A stretch of DNA of 64,000 bases from Antedon mediterranea (lineage: Eukaryota > Echinodermata > Crinoidea > Comatulida > Antedonidae): positions 24,610,501-24,674,500 of the forward strand of contig NC_092672.1 in the NCBI RefSeq assembly GCF_964355755.1, read 5' to 3'. A model generated the notes under the pieces. That model did not search any database and had not been told where the DNA came from. It saw nothing but the letters and a program-made list of their open reading frames with translations. Both the position numbers and the translations under genes were made by a program. Shown here one piece after another: positions 56,429 through 64,000 of this stretch (the first letter of the stretch is position 1; the number at the start of each line of letters is the position of its first letter).

Positions 56429-59400
56429 TCAGGTACAGTCATGCTCATTGAATTTTTGTGGCCAATGTACGTGTCGTCCAGAGCGAGTTTGGCGGGGTGG
56501 CGACGGTGCGATTGCAATGTGCGTCTCTGTCGTATGATGTTGCTGCCTGACTAGGTCCGTAGAATTAGTTTGATCCGCATCTAAGTAAGCCGGTTTCAGT
56601 CTATCGAGACTTACTGTGTCCTGTTTTCCTGCAAGTTGTACAACGAAAAATTTGTCGCTCCTGCTAACAACTTTAAACGGGCCATTGTAAGGGCACTGTA
56701 GAGGCTTGCGGACTTTATCACAGCGAATGAAAACGTGTAGCTAAATCTGTATGTACGTGTACCTTACGAGAATTGTGTCACGTCGTATGTTTTGCATAAT
56801 GCGCTGCAGTCGATGAATATAGTTACTAGGGTCCAAGTCAGCATTAGTGGAAGAAGGCGTAACAAACTGCCCTGGCAAACGTAACGTGGTGCCGAAAACT
56901 AATTCTGCTGACGATAGCCCCAAGTCTTCCTTGACCACCGTGCGAAGACAAAGAAGTACTAGCGGTAAAGCATCTGACCATAGCTGAGGGTCGTCGAGGG
57001 CCTTAAGCGAACCTTTGAGTTGGCGATGGAACCTTTCTACTAATCCATTTGCTATTGGGTGGTATGATGTAGTGTGTATGCGTTTCGTACCCAGTAAGTT
57101 CACTAGCGCATTAAACAGCGATGATTCAAACTGGCTGCCACGATCGGTAGTAATGGTCGATGGTGCCCCAAACATGGACACCCATTTACAAACGAAAGCT
57201 TTAGCGACGGTTGCTGCCGAAATATCGGGAATCGGTAAATGTGAGCGGTTTGTGGTCTGTGAGCATGAAAAATTCCCTTGCTTCAAGCAAATGACGAAAA
57301 TGTCGGATAGCAAGGTAAGCGGCTAACAGTTCTCGTCCGAATGTGCTGTACCTTGTTTCAGCTGGATTCATTCTGAGTGAGAAGAATGCGATAGGATGCC
57401 AGACGTCTTTTACCATCTGTTGTAGCACACCACCAACCGCAAAGTTAGATGCATCAACCATTAAACATAATGTGGCGGATGAATCGGGATGTTCCAGATA
57501 AGTTGCCTCTGCAAGTGCTACCTTAACAGCCTCAAAAGCCGTAATCGCCGTCGGTGGTAATGTAATCAGTCAACGGATGAACTATATCTGAACATTGAGG
57601 AATAAAACGCCTGTAGAAGTTGATTAATCCTAAGAATTCACGCAGTTTACGGACTGTGTCGGGTACAGGAAATGTTTCGATAGCTTCTATCTTGGAACGT
57701 AGTGGTCGGATACCCATGTCATCGATATGATGTCCCAGAAATGTCAAAGACGAAACTCCCCATTCACATTTGACAGGATTACCTACAATACCAAATTCTT
57801 CAAGACGGTCGAACAACAACTTGAGGTGAATTTCGTGTTCTTGTTCATCATTGCTGGCTATGAGAAGATCGTCGATGTATGCGTATACAAAATCCAAACC
57901 ACGTAAAACTTTATCGATGAACCGCTGGAATGTCTGTGCTGCGTTTCTAAGTCCAAACGGCATTCTTAAAAATTCGAACATCCCAAATGGTGTCGTTATT
58001 GCGGTTTTCGGCACATCTTCTGGTGCAACAGGTATCTGGTGATAGGCTCGTACCAGGTCAATCTTAGAGAAAACTTTCTTTCCCTGAAGCGTATAGCTGT
58101 GAAATCGTGAATATGAGGGATTGGATATCTATCCGGAACTGTAGCATTATTGAGGGCTCTGTAGTCTCCACATGGTCTCCAACAATCACCTTCTGTTTGC
58201 TTCGCAACCATGTGAAGCGGCGAAGACCAGCAACTTTTTGACGGTTAAATAATGCCCAGCTGAAGCATATGGTCAAACTCAGCTCGTGCGATTTTGAGTT
58301 TCTGTGGAGCCAATCTCTGAGGTCGGGCAGCGATCGATGGACCTTTGGTAGTTATACGATGAGTGACATCATGCTTAAGTTTGGCCTCTTTGAAACTCGG
58401 ACGTGTCATTTTGGGAAAATATTTGCCAAGTATTGATTCATAACGTGAATCAATCACAGGTCGAGGCAAAACAGGGCTAAGCGAGCAGAGCTTAGATGCA
58501 GTACCTTGCACACTTAAATTAGTAGTAGAATCAATTAACTTGCGGTGTTTAACATCGACTAACAAACCAAAATGTTGCAGAAAGTCTGCGCCGACAATTG
58601 CTGAGGGAATATCGGCTATAGTAAACACCCATCTGCATGTCCGTCTAAAACCAAAATCAAGTGTTAAAGATCCTTCACCATAGGTGTTGATTTGAGAGTT
58701 GTTAACTGCTTGCAAAACAAAATCACTTTTTCGCTGTTGACGGTCTTGTTTTGTTGCAGAAAGGACGCTAATCTCGGCTCCTGTATCTACTAAAAACTTT
58801 AGTCCAGTATCTCTATCATAAATGTGAAATAAGCGACTATCAGAAATGGTGCCGGACGAATTCTTCGCAGTTATTCGCCGGCTTTGGAGTTTTCCGAAGT
58901 TGGGAAACTGCATGGCGACCTGCACCTACGTGCTGCCTTGCCAAACCGGGTGTGATACCAGCACTGCTCTGAGTCATTTTCATTGGTTTGTGTTCTGGAA
59001 GAACGGTTCCGATTTCGGCTTCTGCTCCTGCTCTTATCCCGATGTTGATCGTTTGCCAAGGATGATACCATTGCGGTCAACTTGTTAATTTCCGCTCGTA
59101 GCGTTTGAATTTCGTTTCGGTCGGCGTTAGCACTTGTCGGGTTAGAGATTGCGGCTATTCTGGGTTGGCTGGGAGACACCTCTAAAATTCTGTCGGCTAA
59201 TTCCGCTATCTGAGCGACGGTAACGTTTCCGCCTGTTGCGGCTAAAATCAGTTGCACGTTATTGGGCAATCGCTGAATGAACAACTGTTTCAAGATCGAA
59301 TCCTCTAATGTGCGGCTTCCTAACAACTGATACATTTTGCGCAATAGTAAGTTGTGTTGGTTTTCTGTCACCCAATTCCTCCGTAGTGAGCAGTTGGTGC

Positions 59401-59752
59401 AACCGTTTCTTCTCCGAATCGGAGGTCCGCTTAATTAACTCTTCCTTTAAGTTGCTGTATGGACCCTCAGCAGGAGGAGCTAAGAGCAGATCACGTACCT
59501 CCGGGACACGATCGAAGGCTGTAACGACGCCACGATATAGGCAAATTTTGTAGCTTCCGTGGTAATATTGCGAGTTGCGAACTGCGCTTCCACTTGGGCA
59601 AACCATATCGCGGGATCGTTAGCCCAAAATGGTGGTAGCTTGAGGGTAAATGCCGCTAAAGGTAATGCGCGTTGCGTGGCGACTGGTTCCCCAGCATTAC
59701 CTCCCGCTTGATCCACAGCAACTGCTGCTTCGGCTGGAGGAGGATCTTCCAT
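56429..59752 (-). pseudogene. Defective gag-pol of the Ty3/gypsy element
   Basis: Gag starts MEDPPPAEAAVAVDQ (59752) and runs through three frames to the zinc box CWYHTRFGKAARRCRSPC near 58960. The protease has VDTGAEISVL (Asp near 58786). Reverse transcriptase has YIDD (near 57870) and [11 protein letters not shown]. RNase H has VDASNFAVGGVLQQ and TDHKPLTF. Integrase core has TTDRGSQFESSLFN and YHPIANGLVERFHR, and the tail ends HDCT-stop at 56429. Integrase lacks its zinc-binding N-terminus and first catalytic Asp because RNase H fuses directly to IPDISAATVAKAF near 57232. Several frameshifts are present in gag, before RT and after integrase. It cannot encode a working polyprotein as written. 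Confidence 0.9.
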
Positions 59753-59988
59753 TTTCGCCTCAAAAAATTAATAATTGTTTTAGGCCTACCTTATAATTAA
59801 AAGCAAACTGTGTTTTGTAACAGAAATGTTTTCAAAAATAGTTGTACGTAGTACTATAGTCCGATCAATGCTGTTTGCTGCCTCGTATACAGGATAGGCT
59901 TAGATAGGCCGAGTATCGCTAATAATAGCCCACAAATGTTACATACAAGAAGTACAGGCTACAGATGAATACTCCACTAGTCCATACG
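59753..59988 (-). other. Leader between PBS and gag
   Basis: Untranslated 5' leader of the retrotransposon; nothing else recognised. Confidence 0.6.
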
Positions 59989-60007
59989 AATCACGTCGGG
60001 GTCACCA
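59989..60007 (-). promoter_or_regulatory. Primer binding site complementary to tRNA-Trp
   Basis: The plus strand reads AATCACGTCGGGGTCACCA, identical to the 3' end of animal tRNA-Trp with CCA added. On the element strand it is TGGTGACCCCGACGTG, two bases inside the LTR. Confidence 0.88.
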
Positions 60008-60009
60008 CT

Positions 60010-61857
60010 TTAGGGAATAAGTAATTCGGTCTTTACTTACCCTATTTAGAATACGGTAATAGAGTATTGTAGCAGTCAAACGATGTCCAAAGCTGGAAGT
60101 ATCCTAGGCTCGAAGTAAATAAACTATACGGAGTGTAGAAACCACATATCCACACGAAGCGCGTACGTACGTGCGCAGTGTAAGGCTAGGCTAGTTCAGG
60201 ACAATAATATTGTTTCAAAGTTCTTGAAAGGGTTATCAACACTCAACTTTTATGTCATGTTTCGTCCATTATTTCCCAAGATCAACATGGCTTCATGCCC
60301 GGTAGATCTTGTGAAACAAACCTTGCTACTCTTCTGTCTACCGTGTATGAAGCCATCGAAACTAAAAAGCAATGTGACATAATCTACACCGACTTTAGTA
60401 AAGCTTTTGATAAATTGTCCCACAACCTATTATTATTAAAACTTCATCAGTTTGGCATCAATGGTACTTTATTTTCATGGTTTAAAAGTTATCTTGGCGG
60501 TAGGATGCAGAGAGTTGTAATTGATGGTGCCACTTCCAATTCTCTCCCAGTCATCTCAGGCGTGCCTCAAGGTTCCATTCTTGCTCCCTGCTGTTCAATA
60601 TATTTGTTAATGAAATACCAAATCTCTTTCAAAATTCCAACTGTCTTATGTTCGCTGACGACCTCAAGATTTACAAAATTATTACCACTACTGAGGACTC
60701 CGTTGCACTTCAGGCAGATCTGGAAAGACTCGGTACGTGGGTTTCCGACTGGAAAATGTCCCTGAAGTCCGAGAAATGCAAAGTCCTGTCTTGCTCTCTT
60801 AAGAAAAAACCTATTATTTTCGCTTACTCAGTTCAAGAAGAAGTCCTTGAAAGTGTAAACTCTTACCGGGACCTCGGCATTTTCATCGACCGTAAACTGA
60901 CATTTATTTCACACGTTGATCATGTTGTCAGAAAGGCCAATAGGCTGCTTGGGCTGATGTGGCGCAATTGCAAACATTTTTCTCCATACACCAAACGTGC
61001 GCTTTATCTTTCCCTCGTCCAACCATCTTTTAATTTCTGTTCAATTATCTACAATTCACTCTCTGCTTCTCAAGCCTCCAGAATTGATCGGACCCATAAC
61101 AAGTTCTTGCGCTTTGTCGGCCCAGCAGCCAACCTGCCTCCTATTGTTTCTCCGACATCTAGGAGAGCAAGACAGGACTTGCACTTCCTGTATAAATGTC
61201 TTACTTCTAAGTTTGAATGTGATCTTGTTTCGTTGTTTTATTTTAATGTTCCTGTTCGTAATCTTCGTAGTAAACCCGTTCTTCATGTTAAATTTTCTCG
61301 TGTCAATGTTTGTAAAAATGGTATTTTCTGTAGACTCTCGTCATTGTACAATTCTTGTATTTTAAAAAATAATTCTTTAGATATTTTTAACTGTAATTTT
61401 TCTCAATTTAAATGTATTATTAATGAAATTATTTAAATTTTCTTTTTCATTTGTATATATTTATATTGGCTCATATTTTATAGTTTAGCTTTTATTTTCA
61501 ACCTGTTATTGGTGTTTTACACTGTTGGTTTGATATAAAGAATAAAGACCATATATACAACGGTACAATAATTGAAACACGATAACATACAGTAACACGT
61601 AGTAAAATATTTAAAGTTAAAACGCTAAATATCAAAATGTAATAGTGCTAATAATTAGGACAACTAATTATTATCGTAAAACTTGTATTGAAACTCGCAA
61701 TGGTTTGCTCATAAAAATGTCGATGTCTTCTCGTTGAAAACTTGACGCAGAGAGAGAGAGAGATCGCTCGTTGCGCGTTCGCTATATTTACAACAGCAAT
61801 TTGCATAACTTTACGCGTTGAGCGCACACACGCAAATATGTGTGTGAAGTTTCTACA
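60010..61857 (-). repeat. Right LTR (5' LTR), split by a LINE insertion
   Basis: Parts 60010-60210 and 61551-61857 together match the left LTR. ATAT flanks the insert on both sides (60207-60210, 61551-61554), a 4-bp target duplication. Confidence 0.9.
60211..61550 (+). mobile_element. 5'-truncated Jockey/CR1-like LINE nested in the LTR
   Basis: Plus strand. RT begins within the finger region (HGFMPGRSCETNLATLL), then IIYTDFSKAFDKLSH, GVPQGSILAP, a one-base shift near 60585, MFADDLKIYK (the catalytic Y/FADD box), NSYRDLGIFIDRKLTF and the thumb and C-terminal part, with a stop at 61434-61436. The 3' end is ATAAAGAATAAAGACC, a short tail. Apart from the one frameshift the RT is well preserved, suggesting a young insertion. 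Confidence 0.88.
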
Positions 61858-61862
61858 CATTT

Positions 61863-63021
61863 ACTCTTGCAGGCCTAATTTGTTCTAATAAAAACAGAAA
61901 TGACCATTAAATCAGTTAATAATACATTAAGTATTTTAAAACTCTGGTTATATAGGCCTATTGTATGTCTAATAATTATTGTATATTATCAACAATACTT
62001 AAATAAGCCTATGCCTTCGTAAGAAAATAGGAGGAACACAATAACATTACAGTATTTCGAAATTCCTTTTTTATAGCGATTTTTGGAAAAATTAATATTT
62101 AGTAAGGCTTGAATTATTTCAGGATTATACAGTTCCATAGTAAAACCTACCAACATTGGATTGCGAAAACTCTGAAAAGGCTACTACTGCTATTGTTTTA
62201 AAACAATGAGGGAGTGTCTTGAATTCCATTTTAGACAATGAAGGTGGTGTAGCATGGTTGTTTTTTTATTAACATAACAATGAAATGTGTTACGTTTCGT
62301 GTCTTCAATTTGTTGAAGTGTTATTAACAGCAAAGTTAAATATAAAAATAATGGTGAATTATTTTATGTTTTTAAAAATTAGAGGGAAGCTAGATTGCTT
62401 GTTGTGTGTGATTAATGGAGATGTTAATATTAATGTTACATTTTATTATGTTATTTATCCAATATTTACTATTTTTATAAATTGTCACGATTGTTGTAAT
62501 TCAGTTTGTTAACTGCAAGAACAATTTAAATAAATAAACCTTGCTTATTATTGTTGTTGCGTCCGTTTTCACTTACATTTCTTTTCTTACGTTATGTTAA
62601 TATAATATGTTCATTATTGGTTTTATATTTATTTTACTCTGTACAGTATTTGTAAAAATAAATGTTATTAAGTTGTGGTATACATTACTGATTCTGATTT
62701 TCAAATGTACAAATTCTATGTGGCAAACTTCACCGACATTGATATACAGTAACAACAACGATAAATGAAGAAAAACATAATTAAAAGTTAATATTTATTT
62801 GTAAAGTACACTTAACACACACTCTTCTTCATTATAACTTATAGAAGTGCATATTCTTAAATTAATCTAATGACAGTACATTCGGTACATTTAAGGATTC
62901 TTTTAAAACAATAACCGGAGTGCGCGCATCTTTATAAGAGAACATCATTTTAGGGAATATTACTTATTTCTGAATTGTCGTCTGAATTGTTAACTGCACT
63001 TTTACTGATTATCTACGAACC
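61863..63021. other. Intergenic, no gene
   Basis: AT-rich; no domain-bearing frames, no clear arrays. It forms the upstream region of the FLYWCH-like gene. Confidence 0.45.
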
Positions 63022-63719
63022 ATGAACGATTGTATTGAATGTCGCGAACCCGTAACGGAACAGCAAGAAGGACTGTTTTGCGAAGAGTGTCACAGAGATG
63101 GCAACATCGTCGGTTTGACTCAGGAGTGAAAAGAGCAGCGTACAGGTTAGCCGTCGAAGAGGGTTTTATTGATTGGACATGTAGAAAATGTGCTCCAGAA
63201 AACAACGTCCAACCGGTGCCGCAACTGGAGATTTTTGCAGCCGACCTTGGCGACTTTTTGGAACCAATCGTTCATAGAAGAAGAGGTACTGAATCTTTAC
63301 CCTGAACCACAACCAATACCAGTGATGCCTGCTGTTGATGATGACATCGTTACTTATCGGCGATTATCAGGAACAACAAAACGTGGGAATGTAAGTTCTT
63401 AAAATATTTATAATCTATTCTTTGTAAAAATTTTTTTATTATCGCATTTTCTTGTGAAAACCAACTTAACCTTCTGTTGTTTCAGGACTCGTTTGTAGAC
63501 AGTCATGGGTACCAATATACAGAGAAGATTGATAAAAGACGGGCAAATACAACATGGAGATGTTCTCTCAGAAACAAGAATGTGACGTGCAAAGCAACAG
63601 TGTTTGAGAAGAATGGAGTTGAAACATTGTGGGACGAGTACTGCGAGGGCCAACGTAGTGTACGTTCTCAAATGCTTGCCGCGAGTAAACTTATCACTCG
63701 CAATGCTCGCGTTGAATAG
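63022..63719 (+). pseudogene. FLYWCH-type zinc-finger protein, two exons, frameshifted
   Basis: Exon 1 (63022-63390) starts MNDCIECREPVTEQQEGLFC, a PHD/RING-like Cys pair region. After an apparent two-base insertion near 63095 it continues WQHRRFDSG (a Cys position replaced by Phe), then DWTCRKCAPENN. A second frame change near 63275 leads to EEEVLNLYPEPQPIPVMPAV. Donor AAT|GTAAGT. Exon 2 (63486-63719) encodes the FLYWCH core: SHGYQYTEK, NTTWRCSLRNKNVTCKATVF, then a divergent tail without the final H-x-H. Such genes are usually DNA-binding and often derive from, or travel with, MULE-type transposons. No transposase is seen nearby. Confidence 0.65.
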
Positions 63720-64000
63720 TGCTAATGTATGTATGTTAGTTAAATTAGTTAAAAAATTAGTAAAAAATCTTATGTTAGTAATAAACATTAAATATAATTT
63801 TAAACTATTTGCAAAATACGTTAGTTAAGAACTTTTGTAATATAACATGTTATTGCTAGAAATAAAGTCAATTTTAATGTATGTAAAGAAGTAAGATATT
63901 AGTGAAAATCGTATGTTAGTAATAAACATTAAAAAAGATATTGTTTCATTGTTACATTTTAAACTATTTGCAAACTATATTACTTATTAGTTAAGTAGTT
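63720..64000. repeat. Partial tandem duplication, AT-rich
   Basis: ATGTTAGTAATAAACATTAAA and TTTTAAACTATTTGCAAA each occur twice (about 63772 and 63910; 63799 and 63957), offset by roughly 140-155 bp. Confidence 0.6.

Larger units (their letters stand above)
55853..61857 (-). mobile_element. Ty3/gypsy retrotransposon, CsRn1-type, with nested LINE
   Basis: Left LTR 55853-56354; polypurine tract; pol and gag on the minus strand (stop 56429, gag ATG 59752); PBS 59989-60007; right LTR 60010-61857, interrupted by a LINE at 60211-61550. Target duplication CATTT is at 55848-55852 and 61858-61862. The tRNA-Trp PBS and the CHCC gag box place it near CsRn1/Kabuki. The LTRs differ at about seven bases plus one 2-bp indel over 500 bp, so insertion is fairly young, yet the coding region is defective. 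Confidence 0.92.

Overview
The window looks like nuclear DNA of an intron-rich, AT-rich marine invertebrate, most likely a deuterostome such as an echinoderm. This is inferred from the gene style (GT-AG introns of 100 bp to 18 kb), a Death-domain ROCO protein, P2X7-like and FLYWCH-like genes, a tRNA-Trp-primed Ty3/gypsy element, several non-LTR elements and many copies of the palindromic word TAGGCCTA. I cannot name the species.

The centrepiece is one plus-strand gene from 3605 to 45655, whose 5' end probably lies outside the window. I could assemble 23 exons whose reading phases agree across all 22 junctions. They encode about 1,110 residues in the order ankyrin repeats, Death domain (DD1), ROC GTPase with a large insertion, COR, then two closely related C-terminal Death domains (DD2, DD3). 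This is a ROCO-type signalling protein, probably in cell death or innate immunity. Three points stand out. About 150 extra residues, spread over micro-exons, are inserted in the GTPase domain. The G4 motif is altered (THKA). One ROC exon carries an apparent one-base frameshift.

Its introns hold most of the unusual DNA. A 3.4-kb, 23-bp minisatellite starts exactly at a splice donor and repeats donor-like sequence about 148 times. A 3.85-kb element has inverted arms of 540-610 bp around a 30-bp tandem array. There are also tRNA-derived SINEs, local duplications and remnants of LINEs.

Left of this gene (583-1417, minus strand) is a two-exon gene for a P2X7 intracellular-domain-like protein with two frameshifts; a perfect NRF1-type site lies upstream of its ATG. 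Right of the gene are a 112-bp tandem array, a 5'-truncated RTE-like LINE with target-site duplication (46169-48849, minus), an 85-bp array, a strictly alternating 39/40-bp array, a decayed LINE (52640-54010) and MITE-like DNA. From 55848 to 61862 lies a Ty3/gypsy element of CsRn1 type (minus strand, 1-2% LTR divergence), with an internal deletion and a second LINE nested in its right LTR. The window ends with a broken FLYWCH zinc-finger gene (63022-63719).

Many otherwise well-preserved coding regions here carry one- or two-base indels. They may be real decay or residual long-read assembly errors; this affects how several 'pseudogenes' should be read.
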